Below are positions 48,691 through 60,981 of a stretch of DNA of 64,000 nucleotides, piece by piece. Position numbers and translations under genes: made by a program. Every line of letters starts with the position of its first letter. Positions within the stretch are counted from its first letter, which is position 1. The notes under the pieces were generated by a model that saw only the letters and a list, made by a program, of their open reading frames with translations, was not told the origin of the DNA and searched no databases. Source of the stretch: Anomaloglossus baeobatrachus (lineage: Eukaryota > Chordata > Amphibia > Anura > Aromobatidae); assembly GCF_048569485.1 (NCBI RefSeq), contig NC_134361.1, forward strand, positions 171,075,883-171,139,882, written 5' to 3'.

Positions 48691-49397
48691 CTTTGGAAGG
48701 AATAAGTCATGTGCCAGCCCTTTGTATTGACCACACATGTATATATACATTATACATGCATAACCAATGCCTAAATGATATTATATAGGCACATGGACTT
48801 TAAAGGAGATATTATTTGCAACATGATCATTATAGGGCACTTTTACTATGAGCATTTCATTTAAATTGAAATGCTACTAGTCAGCCACTAGGTGGCACTT
48901 TATGCTTACTATTCAGCATATTAAAGTGATATACCTCATTACAATTGAGTTTTGTCCGCTATCCTGTCTCCACTTGCTTTTACCTTGTTCACGTCTTCTT
49001 TGTCATTGCTATTTTAATTAATTTTGTATGTCATTTAGTGTCTAATATTTTTTGAATAAAGTTCAGACTATTTTTTGCACCATATGCGTCTGTCCTCTTG
49101 CATTTAATGTATGTTATGGAGTCGTTGCAGCACCAGGTGTTCACATAGGCTGTATGCTCACCGGTTTATTACAGGATGCTCATCATGGATTTTGTTGCTG
49201 TTGTCCCATATGTCAGCACTACAGCCCATTGATCAAACTGGTTTCAAAACTCAAAGTTGGGTTTTGTGACTTTTGAGTCTTAAAGTGATATCTTCCTGAT
49301 AAAACCATCTAGTATTGTGTTGTAACTTATGCCAAAAGCATCACTCCAGTACCTGAGTGCAGAATATTTGACTGGGACCTGATCTAGAAGAGAAAAA
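48691..49397. other. Non-coding stretch, nothing recognised
   Basis: AT-rich, with no gene or clear ends. Confidence 0.45.
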
Positions 49398-51160
49398 GGA
49401 GCCAGCACGATCTGAAAATGGCATGCATCATATAAAAAGTGTAAATTCACAGATTTATTCCAACTGTACTATAATAATAATAAAAAAAAAAATGAAATTT
49501 TTAGCAAATAATTGATCAATTCTTTGAGCCACCCCTGCCAACGTCACGGCAAATCTCAATAGGGGGGTCCTACTCTACATTCTGTATTTCATGTGCCATG
49601 CGGCCTCCTAGATAAAGTTAAAAGCAGAACCATAATGGAGCACACATACCTGTAACCTGTATATAGCCGCTTCTATGTTGCAAAAGAGGCAATTATGGAT
49701 AGAGACCAGCCCAGGTCCCAGCATGTGGAGCAAGCTCTACACAAACCAGGACTATATCAGAACTGACCCTCCCAGTGCCAGACAGCAAGCATTGATAAAG
49801 GCGGACCAGATCCAAGAATGGTGCTTAATTAGCATTGCCTGTGGAAAGGGAAGCAACTGAATGTGAACAGCTACCAACAGGAGGAATATAAAAAAAACAA
49901 GGAGAAAAATTGTAGGAAAAATACCCTGACTATAAATAAATAAATTGCAAGTGCTTAATAACAGGGTACTTAGTATATACATTTTTGCAAAAAGGTAAGA
50001 AGCTGTCTCACCTCGTCACGGTGTACCCATCTGAGACAATCCCTAACCTACTGAAGTTAAAAACATATTCTGTACCTGACTTGTGTCATGTCAAAACTCC
50101 AATATGAATGGTAAAGTGGTCAGCTGGGTCCCAGATTAAATACACAGCAAAAGTGAGAAGCAAGTAGTTGTTCAGCCTCAGTAATCAGGAGGAATATATT
50201 GGAAACCAAAATCAGGCGTGCATAGTATGGTGGTGGTCAGCCACCAGAAAAATGTAGCATAACTACAGCCAAACAGAGAGAGAGGGGAGCCATCACGCAA
50301 ATTCACAGATTTATTCCAACTGTACTATAATAAAAAAAATGATTTTTAGCAAACAATTGATCTAGGAGGCCGCATGGCACATGAAATGCAAGAATTGATC
50401 AATTCTTTGAGCGACCCCTGCCAACGTCACAGCAAATCTCAATAGGGGGGTCCTACACTATATTATGTATTTCATGTGCCATGCGGCCTCCTAGATCAAT
50501 TGTTTGCTAAAAATCTCAATTCATATTACAGTACAGTTGGAATAAATCTGTGAATTTGCACTTTTTATATGATGCATGCCATTTTCAGATCGTGCTGGCT
50601 CCCCTCTCTCTCTGTTTGGTTGTAGTTATGCTACAAATGTCTGGTGGCTGGTCACCATCATGCTATGCACGCCTGATCTTGGTTTTCAATATATTCCTTC
50701 TGTTGGTAGCTGTTCACATTCAGTTGCCTCACCCTCTCCACAGGCATTGCTAAGATCTGGTCCGCCTTTATCAATGGTTGCTGTCTGGCACTGGGAGGGT
50801 CAGTTCTGATATAGTCCTGGTATGTGTAGAGCTTCCTCCACATGCTGGGACCTGGGCTGGCCTCTATCCATAATTACCTCTTTTACCACATGGAAGCGGT
50901 TATATATACAGGTTACAGGTACGTGTGCTGCATTATGGTTCTGCTTTTAACTTTATCTAGGAGGCCGCATGGCACATGAAATACAGAATATAGAGTAGGA
51001 CCCCCCTATTGAGATTTGCCGTGACGTTGGCAGGGGTGGCTCAAAGAATTGATCAATTATTTGCTAAAAATCTCAATTCATATTATATTACAGTTGGAAT
51101 AAATCTGTGACTTTGCACTTTTTATATGACGCATGCCATTTTCAGATTGTGCTGGCTCCC
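49398..51160. mobile_element. Large foldback element with nested palindrome
   Basis: The left arm (about 49398-49890) reappears inverted as the right arm (about 50690-51160). Both start from GAGCCAGCACGATCTGAAAA and run through TTTGAGCCACCCCTGCCAAC, CATGTGCCATGCGGCCTCCT and CTCCCAGTGCCAGACAGCAA. A second, smaller palindrome with the same outer sequences lies inside (about 50272-50622). No protein. Confidence 0.8.
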
Positions 51161-51251
51161 CTCTCTCTCTGGGACCTGATATAGTTGATCCTGGATCAAT
51201 CACTAGCTTAAGCTCAAAAACTGCATGTGTCATAGAATAAGGGATGACTTA

Positions 51252-51486
51252 GGCAGCGCTCACATCCACAGTATTTTGCCGCAAAATCGGATCCGTCACA
51301 AATGCGTTTCAGTTCCATTCATTTCCAATGGAATCGTGGCAAGATCCGGTCACATACTGATGCGTGCGTCATACACAACCGCATGTGACCGCATCTTGCC
51401 GCGATTCCATTGGAAATGAATGGAACTGAATCGCATTTGTAACGGATCAGATTTTGCGGCAAAATACCGCTGATGTGAGAGCGGCC
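51252..51486. mobile_element. Foldback MITE (TTA target)
   Basis: 235 bp, almost fully palindromic, with ends GGCAGCGCTCACATCC and the complement of GGCCGCTCTCACATCAGC, flanked by TTA (51249-51251, 51487-51489). Confidence 0.8.
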
Positions 51487-51675
51487 TTAATATCACTATG
51501 GGACTGCTAGAGAAAACGCCCTACAGTGCTAAACTCTTTCTAGCAGTCCTATAGACAAAGACGCTCAACCTGCGCTCCATTCACAAAAGGCTTTGCAGAG
51601 CGCTGTTCTCGGGAGCAGTAGGGGTCTGTACAGATAACATATCTTTTCATGAGGTTTTATCAAGATTGAACACTA

Positions 51676-51963
51676 AGGCTATGTGCGCACACTGCGTTTT
51701 TTGCAGTGTTTTTGGGTGCGTTTTTGGTCTAAAAACTGCATGACTTTGCTTCTCCAGCAAAGTCTGAGTTTTCATTTTTGCTGTCCGCAGTGTGTTTTGG
51801 TTTTTTTTAGCTGCGTTTTAGTGGTGTGACCACAGAGATGCAACACGTCAATTCTTTTTGCGTTTTTCACCCATTGAATGTATTGGAAAAAAATGCCGCA
51901 AAATGCATCAAAAAACGCTGCATCTTTGTGGTCAGAAAAAAAGGCGGCGTGCGCACATAGCCT
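51676..51963. mobile_element. MITE with AGGCTATGTGCGCAC ends
   Basis: 288 bp with 15-bp inverted ends AGGCTATGTGCGCAC / GTGCGCACATAGCCT and TA on both sides. The interior holds repeated TGCGTTTTT-type words. No protein. Confidence 0.75.
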
Positions 51964-52323
51964 TAAGCTCAGTTTGGCCATTATCAAGAATTTGTTTTGT
52001 ATAGGCTTTCTGTCCCCAACGTTGCTTTCCCGCAGCTAGCATCATTTCCATACACTTTCAACTGTGAAAAGTAGACTATTTCCAAATGAAGACCCCAAAT
52101 AATGAACATTTTATTCCTTTTAACAACCTTAGTTTACGAACCTTTATGTTGTTAAAAGAAGGGACATAAGATGGATCATGTGCACAGCAATGTCGTTGTG
52201 ACCGTTAAGAGACCGTGGAATGCCAACTGCAGCAGGTGGTAATAACAGACAATAGCAGAATTTAAAAAGGGGCTGGGTGCTTTTCTCACAACAAATGGCA
52301 ATGTGGGTAGAGAAAATGTATAA

Positions 52324-52894
52324 AGGCCACTTTACATGCTGAGATATCGGTACAGATATCGCTAGCAAGCGTACCCGCCCTCGTCGGTTGTGCCTCACAG
52401 GCAAATCGCTGCCCGTAGCGCACAACATCGCTAAACACCCGACACACGGACTTACCTTCCCTGCGACGTCGCTCTGGTCTGCAAACCGCCTCCTTTCTAA
52501 GGGGGCGGTACGTGCGGCGTCACAGCGACGTCACACGGCAGCTCTCCAATAGCAGAGGAGGGGCGGAGGTGAGCGGCCAGAACATGCCACCCACCTCCTT
52601 CCTTCCGCATTGCCGGTGGACGCAGGTAAGGAGATGTTTGTCGTTCCTGCGGCGTCACACATAGCGATGTGTGATACCGCAGGAATGATGAACAACATCG
52701 TACCTGCAGCAGCAACGATATTTTGAAAAGGAGCGACGTGTCAACGAGCAACGATTTTTCACGTTTTTGCGCTCGTTTATCGTCGCTCCTTGGTGTCACA
52801 CGCTGCGATTTCGCTAACGACGCCGGATGTGCGTCACTAACAACGTGACCCCGACGATAAATCGTTAGCGATGTTGCAGCGTGTAAAGCACCCT
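52324..52894. mobile_element. CpG-rich MITE, copy 3 (Harbinger-like)
   Basis: 571 bp flanked by TAA (52321-52323, 52895-52897). The right end is the complement of AGGGTGCTTTACACGCTGC; the left end is a diverged version. The core is inverted relative to copies 1 and 2 (GGGGCGGAGGTGAGCGG, GTTCCTGCGGCGTCACACAT, CGTCACAGCGACGTCACACG). Confidence 0.75.
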
Positions 52895-52944
52895 TAACTG
52901 GAAAACATGAATGAACTGATTGACCTGTGTCTTTTCTCAATCTA

Positions 52945-53485
52945 CCATGTTTTTCCAAAAGTAAGACCTCACCCAAAAATAAGCCCTAGCAGGTATTTTC
53001 AGTATTTTTGGAGCAAGGCTTAAATATAAGCCCTCCCCCAAAAGTAAGTCCCCTCATAAGCCCTCCTCCTAGTCGCAGTTCAATAATGAAGTGTCCGTGC
53101 AGCTAAAAAAAGTTAAAGAATACAGCAGGACACTTCATTATACACAGCAGCACCCTGTAATCACACCCACACATACCCGATCACACACACACAATCAGAT
53201 CACTCACACACACACACAATCAGATCACTCACACACACACACAATCTCTCTCACACACACACACACAATCTCTCACACACACACACAATCTCTCACACAC
53301 ACACAATCTCTCACACACAATCTCTCACACACACACACAATCTCTCACACACACACACAATCTCTCACACACACACACAATCTCTCACACACACACACAC
53401 AATCTCTCACACACACACACACACACAATCTCTCACACACACACACACACAATCTCTCACACACACAATCTCTCACACACACAAT

Positions 53486-53526
<41 letters not shown>

Positions 53527-54224
53527 TCTCACACACAATCTCTCACACACAATCTCTCACACACAATCTCTCACACACACACACAATCTCTCACACACAC
53601 ACACACAATCTCTCACACACACACACAATCTCTCACACACACACACAATCTCTCACACACAATCTTTCACACACACACACACATCCGATCGCGCGCGCGC
53701 GCACACACACACAATCAGATTGCGCACACATACATCGGATCACACATACTCACCACATCTAGCCACACAGATTTCTTCTCGCCAGCAGAATCCTGAGAGG
53801 ATGTGCAGTGGAGCACAAGGACCTGCCGCAAGGCTAGCTTACAGGACCTGCGGACCTGTGACTTCATCCCATCATTCCTTGCAACCGAAAGCATTCTGTA
53901 ACGCTGGATGTGATGGATGGATGGATGGATAAATGAATGAGTGAGTCTGTGTGTGATCTGCTATGTGTGTCACCCAGCAGCAGGGGAGGACGGCATGTAG
54001 CACTCACTGGAGATCACAGGGAGGACCAGGGATCCACACAGACATCCGAGTCTGGTAAGTATGAGTCTCCTGGGAAGTGGGGAGGGGGGGGGGGGGCTGC
54101 TTTTTGGGGGGCTAAACTTACCCCCAACCATGTTCCTCCAAGACCTCTTCCAAAAATAAGCACTAGAGCTTTTTGGGGGGCATAAAAAAGTATAAGATCG
54201 TGTCTTATTTCTGGAAAAACACAG
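52945..54224. mobile_element. TA-target inverted-repeat element with CA-rich satellite
   Basis: 1280 bp with ends CCATGTTTTTCCAAAAGTAAG and the complement of CTGTGTTTTTCCAGAAATAAG, TA on both sides (52943-52944, 54225-54226). The middle (53160-53760) is a simple-sequence array. Related ends occur at 57435, 58782 and 60911. A mariner-type origin is suggested by the TA target (inference). Confidence 0.7.
53160..53760. repeat. Compound (CA)n / AATCTCTCACAC array
   Basis: Runs of CA separated by CAATCTCTCA words, about 30 units of variable length, with a short GC-alternating part (53690-53702). Long open frames through it (His-Thr-rich) are artefacts. Confidence 0.95.
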
Positions 54225-54299
54225 TATAGAACTATGACTCACATTTGCTTCACCACAGATTATCCGATAATTTCCAATAAACACATAAAAGCAGAAAAG

Positions 54300-55380
54300 A
54301 CTGGATTGTTACACGCTGTCATTTCTCTACTGCACTCCATAAACCTTACCTTTCTGTAGCACAGAACACTGTAAACGGTTCTGTAAAATATAGTAGAATA
54401 GTAGTTGCTGACAAAAAAAAAATGCGTGTCATATGGATACTAAGTGAAAAAATAAAAATAAACTGCACTCTCGCATAGCACTTGCATGACACATGGAATA
54501 CCAAACAGATTTCACTTGCTCCAATCTCCTGGATAAAAATCGCTCATGTGACCCCGGCCTAAGGATGGAGACCGCCATCAGCGTCACTCTTTACAGTACA
54601 TCAGGAGGCGACACACAACTCTGTTACGGGTTTGTAAGTCACCGGCGATTACAAGGTCGAATTGTGTTACAAAAGATTTTATTTATCAACAGTATAACTG
54701 ACGAAAAAGTGCTGGGTTATCAAGAGGATAGCAGGAAAAATCATCACTGCTCCTTTACTATATACTCATCATAGATCTGGGACCCAATTCCTCTAAAAAG
54801 TACAAGTTAGGTTTGAGTCTGCTGGAAAATCCACAGTGGCATGTAGTAAAGCGACAATAGAAAGCAATCTGATCGATGAGGTGAGGTTCTCTGAGGCAGA
54901 AGGTTACAAAGTGCAGGTAGAAATCAGATCATGATATACATGGACATTAATATGGTTGGCTGTACCCGATGTGGCACAGCAGAATAAGGCTGGGTAAGTG
55001 GTGTCATCGTCACATTTCTTGGCACAGAATACTTGTATGAAGTCCTCCTTTATTGTTGCATACAGTGATAGTAATTGACCTTTATGAATAAATATAGATT
55101 ATAACTGAAGGTGCACCGTCTGCTGATGCTTTTATTCTTCGCTTTAACTACTAAATAGACAGAAGACAAAGACGCCTCGATGCAGACAAGTGCAGGTGAC
55201 AGCATCCACAGACCTGCACCGGAGGTAATCTGCTGTCATCTCAGAGATACATCCACAATAAAGTGCCGCCTGCTCCAAAGCTTGAAGTAAGACCCCTCCC
55301 GTCACAGTCCGGAGGTGGACAGTACACCATAGAGGACAGGAGTATGGCTTCCCAGGATCCGGGGATACATGAACACACGT
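54300..55380 (-). other. CLCN5: Probable 3' UTR and downstream flank of CLCN5
   Basis: This follows the stop codon of the last CLCN5 exon on the minus strand and has no coding content. AATAAA-type signals on the minus strand lie near 55128-55134 and 55048-55054, so polyadenylation within about 350 bases of the stop is possible; a later site cannot be excluded. The lower limit of the UTR is not known. Confidence 0.45.
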
Positions 55381-55587
<207 letters not shown>

Positions 55588-55734
55588 CTAATTTAAAATT
55601 ATGGGATAAAAAGGAATCCCCTCCAAACAGCATATAAGGAAGGTCAACCAGGTCACTGAAATGTCAATCCATGTACACCTTTATATCTTCTGTTACAACA
55701 CCAAGATCACAATCAAAGAAGTGGGAATATACAG

Positions 55735-56165
55735 TGTGCCCACTTATATCCTGTCCACCGCCATTAACTTGAGAACGGCGGCAGCTATAGGCATAGAAGT
55801 GGTGTCTAGGTATAGTAAAGTAGCCATGCGCTACGCAATGACACCACCTATAGCGCCACCTGGTGGAAAACAACGGAGTTAGTATATTTATCTTGAAAAT
55901 GGAATGAGATAGAGAAAAAAAGTGAATTAAAAAATTGTAGGGCATCATCAATTCAATACAAATCAACACCTTGCATACAGAAATGCTATGATAAGAACGT
56001 GTAAAACTCACAAGGCTCCGGACGTGAAGCAATACCTCATGGAGACCTTCCTACAAGTCATTGGGTATGGTGGCTGCGTGAAGTGAAGTGGCCTCCACGC
56101 TCACCTGACCTGACCCCATTAGACTTCTTTCTGTGAGGTCACATCAAACAGTAGGTGTATGCGAC
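55735..56165 (+). mobile_element. Mariner-like transposon fragment
   Basis: The left part (CATTAACTTGAGAACGGCGG, TAGCGCCACCTGGTGG) looks like a transposon end region. The right part encodes VKWPPRSPDLTPLDFFL followed by a stop and GHIKQ, the block around the last catalytic Asp of mariner-type transposases. Most of the transposase between them is missing. Confidence 0.65.
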
Positions 56166-56180
56166 CCCTCCACCAACATT

Positions 56181-56885
56181 GCAACAACTGCATGTAAACC
56201 AATTAAATTTTATTAGGTAAAAAGATTAAAATAGCACAGATCTACAAGAGGTCTTCAAAAACAGAACCCCTCAAAGGGTAGATATTATATTATATTATAT
56301 TGGGAACACCAAGTCAACCAACTCCCATTTAATGTAAATAATAATAATAATCTTGGGACATATTGGGACCTATGCAGTTATAAATAATCAAAGTAATTTA
56401 CAAAGACTAATAAAAGCTCAGCACAAGTGTGATAAAAAATATCAATGAATTTCAACTAAGCAAAAAAAAAAAAGTCCCATAATAGCCCACAGTATACCTA
56501 CAAGGGAGTCAGTAGATTGTAACAATGGCGTCCCCAACATCCAACGCACGTTTCACACTTGTAGTGCTTCTTCCAGGAGTCCTGGAAGTTGACGTTTATT
56601 GATATTTTCATTGATATTTTTTTAACACACTTGTGCTGAGATTCTATTAGTCTTTCTGAATTACTTTCATTATTTATAACTGCATAGGTCCCATTATGTC
56701 CCAAGATTATTATTGTTATTTACATTAAATGGGGAGTTGGTTGACTTGGTGTTTGTAATATAATATAATACCTACCCTTTGAGGGGGTTCTGTTTTTGGA
56801 GACATCTTGTATATGTGTGCTATTTTAATCTCTTTACCTAATAAAATGTAATTGGTTTATATGTAGTTGCATATGGTGTTTGATC
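56181..56885. repeat. Foldback with about 280-bp arms in the CLCN5 intron
   Basis: 56181-56455 and about 56600-56885 are inverted copies (AACCAATTAAATTTTATTAG, ACCAAGTCAACCAACTCCC, GGGACCTATGCAGTTATAAA and their complements). The centre holds the stem-loop motif CCTGGAAGAAGCACT...GTGTGAAACGTGCG on the minus strand (56577-56541). Confidence 0.8.
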
Positions 56886-57434
56886 TTCTATCTATTGCTG
56901 CACTCCTGAGTTATTAGCATTTTTCGTTCATATGAAAATTATGTATTAAGTGCTCTGGGCGTCTCTGTCCCCTGAGGCGGTTTCCTCCCCAGCACCAGCT
57001 ACTTTAGCTTGACTGATACACCACTGACTGATTTTTGCGTGAGCTATCAAGCTTAAAAAACTGGTACAAGGGGGAAAAAAACTGAGGAATCAGTAGCTGC
57101 TTCTGTGCTCTGTCATGTCTAGAGCACTTAAAGCCTCATTTTCATCACATTCTGTGTAAGAATGAATATGCTAATTATTCAGAGAATGCAACAACAGATA
57201 GAGGATATAAAGGTGTTGATGGAGTTATATTTAAAAAAAACGGCTTGTCCATTGATGTGAATCTGAAAGTGACCTTGATTTTATGGACAGATGTAAATTC
57301 TATAAAAAAGATAAAGTTGTATCACAGTGGCTTCCACTACAGTTTCCACAGGAATTTCTTGGAGCTTTTCAAGATACACGAATAGACAATCGACTGGAAG
57401 AACAGTCTCCACTTCTGACGTCTATGTTTAATTA

Positions 57435-58051
57435 CTGTATTTTTCTGATTATAAGATGCACCCCAAATTTAGAGAAAAAAAAAAAGTTTAAAGGGTCCAT
57501 CTTCCAATTCTGTGGTGTCTTACTGCGGGTGGAGGAGGGGGGTCACAAGAGGCAGAGGCGGTGGTGGAGTAGAGCGATGCTGCAGGCATCCCAGATGCTC
57601 GCTGAGGAAACAGTGAGACAGGCAACTTCCAGAAACTGTCGGCGGTGCGGGATTCAAAGAAATGGTGCCCGATGTCGGCTCGTACGCAAATGGAGCTTCC
57701 TGCTCAAGATCTCATCTCCGTACACGCCACCTCTAGGTTTCATTTTCCTTAAGTCCGTTGATGGGAGATCAATGGGCCGGAGGCGGCACATGTGCAGATG
57801 GGATCAAGAGCCAAGAGCTGCATCTGCGCACACACAAACTTCGGGTGCAATTATATGAAGTCCGCACCACCGCTATTTTCAGGATGGCACCCGCAGCCCG
57901 AAGCCCCAGCACAGTACAGTGCCTGCAGCATTGCTCCTGCTACCCCTCTCCACCATCCCCGGTAAACAACATTCGGATTATAAGACGCACCCTTCATTTT
58001 CCTTCCACATTTTTGGGAGGAAAATTGTGTCTTATGATCCGAAAAAGACGG
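57435..58051. mobile_element. TA-target MITE with TATAAGA ends
   Basis: 617 bp with left end CTGTATTTTTCTGATTATAAG and right end complement CCGTCTTTTTCGGATCATAAG, TA on both sides (57433-57434, 58052-58053). Inner GTTTATAAGACGCACC-type words occur near both ends. It lies in the last CLCN5 intron. Confidence 0.75.
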
Positions 58052-58331
58052 TACATACTTTTAGCCTTCAGGAAATAATTCTGGGCCATTGTTTTTTTGT
58101 AATCTAAGGTTTTATCATTTCTCTACTAAAGGGGATGTCCAGTCTCAGAAGAAAAGTCTGCAGTCTCTATATGTGACTGTAGAATCCAGACAGTGTGACA
58201 TGTGCACTCCATCACGACTCCCCTGTGGGTGGACAGTCATGTCATGACATTTCTAAGATAAGTGACAGAAAAAGAAAAGAAGGCAATGAATGTATGCTGT
58301 CGTATGACTGCAGTTGACTGGGATATCTTAC

Positions 58332-58548
58332 CCATTGTGCGTTACCAGACACTGGCGGAGCCCAAGCTTGCGGAAAATGTCAACCACAATCTCCATTGGA
58401 GTCTGGTCTGTGATAGTGAAAGGACTGAGGTCCATAATACTGCGGAGTTTTAAGCTCGGCGGTGCTGTAGGCGGCTGTGGTGGAGTGTGTTCTGTGAAGG
58501 AGATCCGGGATGAGCTCACTATGCCATCTTGTTTCTTCCTGGCACTTT
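58332..58548 (-). CDS. CLCN5: CLCN5-like gene, penultimate coding exon (CBS linker and CBS2)
   Basis: 217 nt. The acceptor ends CCTATTTTAG and the donor is GG|GTAAGA. It starts in phase 1 (completing a Glu codon) and reads [72 protein letters not shown], matching the segment between CBS1 and CBS2 and the first half of CBS2 of ClC-5. The last two exons join in frame (Gly codon split GG/G). Mammalian ClC-5 has PPLPPY in the linker, a PPxY motif bound by Nedd4-family ligases; here the matching place reads PPQPPTAPP with no tyrosine. The exon further upstream is not in the window, so that intron exceeds 5.4 kb. Confidence 0.93.
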
Positions 58549-58781
58549 CTAAAATAGGAAACACAAGAGAAATATGATAAAAACACAGCAACGTCATTGG
58601 AGAAGAAGAATCAAAACTTTCCAGATACGGGCTTGACGCCATGCAGAAAGAAACCCGGTGTGTAATCAAAATAGAAGAAAATAATAAAAATTGATTTTTT
58701 TTTCAAGTTTTATTGATTAAAGCCCCCATACACATTGGATGGTCATCAGCTATCTTGTATCTTGCATACACAAGAGAGCTA

Positions 58782-58872
58782 CCGTGTTTCCCCAAAAATA
58801 AGCCCTACCCCAAAAAAAGGCCCTAGCAGAAATTTTTGGCCTTTTCAGAATAAGGCTGAAATATAAATCTCA
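58782..58872. repeat. End fragment of a TA-target MITE
   Basis: TA then CCGTGTTTCCCCAAAAATAAG and two AAGGCCCTAGC-type words, the same family as the ends at 52945. The rest of the element is not seen. It lies upstream of the penultimate CLCN5 exon. Confidence 0.6.
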
Positions 58873-59339
58873 CCGGACATTCAGTGGGTCACAGCACCCG
58901 AATATACACAGTGTAGGCCAAACCAGTTGCTAGTGGCAGATGCGGCCAACATTATTGCCATGTGTATGGGAGAGGGGATTATTCATGGTTTTCATTTTTA
59001 TTTAATTCATTAATAGTACACATTAAAATATTGACTTTGTAATATAACGTATCAGAGAAATCTGCTTCTTTCTACTTCTGGACTGATCTTTCATTCTCAA
59101 TTTATGGATAACCTTTCTATTCAGTAAAAACAGATTTTTCTATTACTAAGATAGGGGATGACAATTGGTGCCCATAATATTCTATGAAGAGGAGGAGGAG
59201 CTAAAGGCAGACAGATATTCTGCTGCAAGTTCTCCTGAAACAACAATAACAGTTCTACATAGAACTTTATGAGCACCAACTGTTTTCTCTCAGGGATGGG
59301 AATGTCTGTAGTCAGTGAATGATTAGATTTTGGTACGCG
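58873..59339. other. Intronic stretch of CLCN5, nothing recognised
   Basis: AT-rich, with no exon-like or repeat structure that I can support. Confidence 0.45.
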
Positions 59340-60640
59340 CCATAAAATCGGTTTCTCGTAGTCTTCATTTGGGGACATCAGGCCTCCTCAGTTTAAAGAG
59401 AAAGCAGTACGAGAATCAAAAGAATTAGAGCATGATAAAAAGATAATCCTATTACACTCAGAAAAAAACAAAGTAAATGCCAGCCCAACTGGGCAACCAA
59501 GGGTGGGAGCTGTGTCCCCCAATGAAGACTTTGAGAAATAGATTTTACGTTGAGTACCAAAATCTACTTTCCTTGTTTGTCTCATGGGGGAACATAGAAC
59601 CATGGGACCTCCTAAAGGTGTCCCTGGGGTGGGGAATGATAACCTAATATACTGTTACCATAGAAGTTTCCCACTTCTGCCGAAGCTGCTGCCTGGGCAG
59701 CTGTCATCTGCAGCATCTTTCCGCCAAGACTTGCGTCTGCAGACACGAGGGGGTGCAGACCCTATAAAGCTTAGAAAGGTATGCCCCTACAACCCAGGAG
59801 TTGCTGTACACAGTTGCATAACTAAAGCCTTGTGACGAATGGCCCAGGAAGTTCTGACAGCTCAACCAGTGTTCCCTAATCCTGAATGGAGGACCATTGA
59901 AACCTGCCCTATAAGGCTTACTAATGACTAAAATAATCAATGAGCAATGGTGTCCCTAGAGGCGACCAGACACCTGTAGAGCATAGCAGGATGAGCCACA
60001 TAATATCTGAACACAGCTGTGAGAGACCGGTAAAGCTGCATAGCTCTGGCTACGTCAGACTATACGAGAGGCTCTCAGGGAGAAGAGAGTACCTGAAGGG
60101 AGGAGAGAAAAAGGCAGAGAACTCCACTAAGGCGAAAGGTGGGAGCCGGACACCAGAACCTATTGTACTGGAGAAGAAGAGAGGGAAAATTACTAAATAG
60201 CCAAACTGGAGAGTACTCTCTGTCCCCACAAAAAGGTGAAGACTGAAGTGCGGCAAGACCCTACAGAGGTCTCCCACAACCCAAGAAATAATATATTGCC
60301 AGCGAGTCTTCCAAGTCCGAACAGGAAGTCCTGACCTCAGGACTAAAATTCTGCTGGGCGCCAGAATAGCCAGAAAAGGAACCTGGCTCTTGGGAGCCTA
60401 CCCTAGTTCAACTAGACATGTAAAAAAATAAATAAAAGGAAGGAAATTGCCATAGGAGCGTTGCCCATAGGTTCCCACCTAAGAAAAATGTGCTAAATTA
60501 AATAGCAGAAAAGTAACCTTTAAGGCCCCAGCTCACTAATCCTAGTCAAACCGAATACGAAAGGCCAAGAGCCTTCTGAACTACAGACCTGCTGGCAAAC
60601 TAAATGAACATAAAATCGTCTAGTAGAGGACGACCCTGGG
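59340..60640 (-). mobile_element. Decayed DIRS-like remnant
   Basis: The layout parallels the better DIRS copy to its right. GATTTTACGTTGAGTACC near 59540 and a CATGGGGGAACATAGAACC block near 59583 correspond to the 61350-61410 region there, followed by TCCCTGGGGTGGGG (compare TCCCTGGGTGGG at 61431). 59690-59930 corresponds to the C-terminal part of a tyrosine recombinase but is too decayed for an open frame. It is an old fossil with many breaks. Confidence 0.5.
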
Positions 60641-60910
60641 AGATGTCTGACTGGATACTATGGATGGTGCCTGGGAGTATCTGCCCAACGAGCAGGAGTT
60701 CTGGACTCACACTACAGAATACTTAGCTAACCCGGTACTCAAAATATCCAAGAAGGGAAAGGAGAATGCTCTCTTAATAAGGAAACACCAAAGTTTCCTC
60801 TGGAATGTGGAAGAGCCAAAATTGTGCCCTGACCCATCCCCTACTGAGGGAAGGCAGAGGCTTGGATCTCCATACGTCTTGGATGTCAATCAATTATATA
60901 TATTGATTTA

Positions 60911-60981
60911 CCGTATTTTCGGATAATAAGATGCACCAGACAATAAGACGCACCCTGGTTTTAGAGGAGGAAAATGGGAAA
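60911..60981. repeat. End fragment of a TA-target MITE
   Basis: TA then CCGTATTTTCGGATAATAAG and AATAAGACGCACCCTGG, the same family as 57435-58051, cut off by the DIRS terminal region. Confidence 0.65.

Noticed and set aside
53091-53762. 223-codon open frame rich in His and Thr
   Set aside because: It is the translation of a (CA)n-type simple repeat array and has no independent coding signal.
59121-59940. Possible further CLCN5 exons on the minus strand
   Set aside because: Translations show no ClC transmembrane or CBS1 sequence; part of the interval matches decayed DIRS material.
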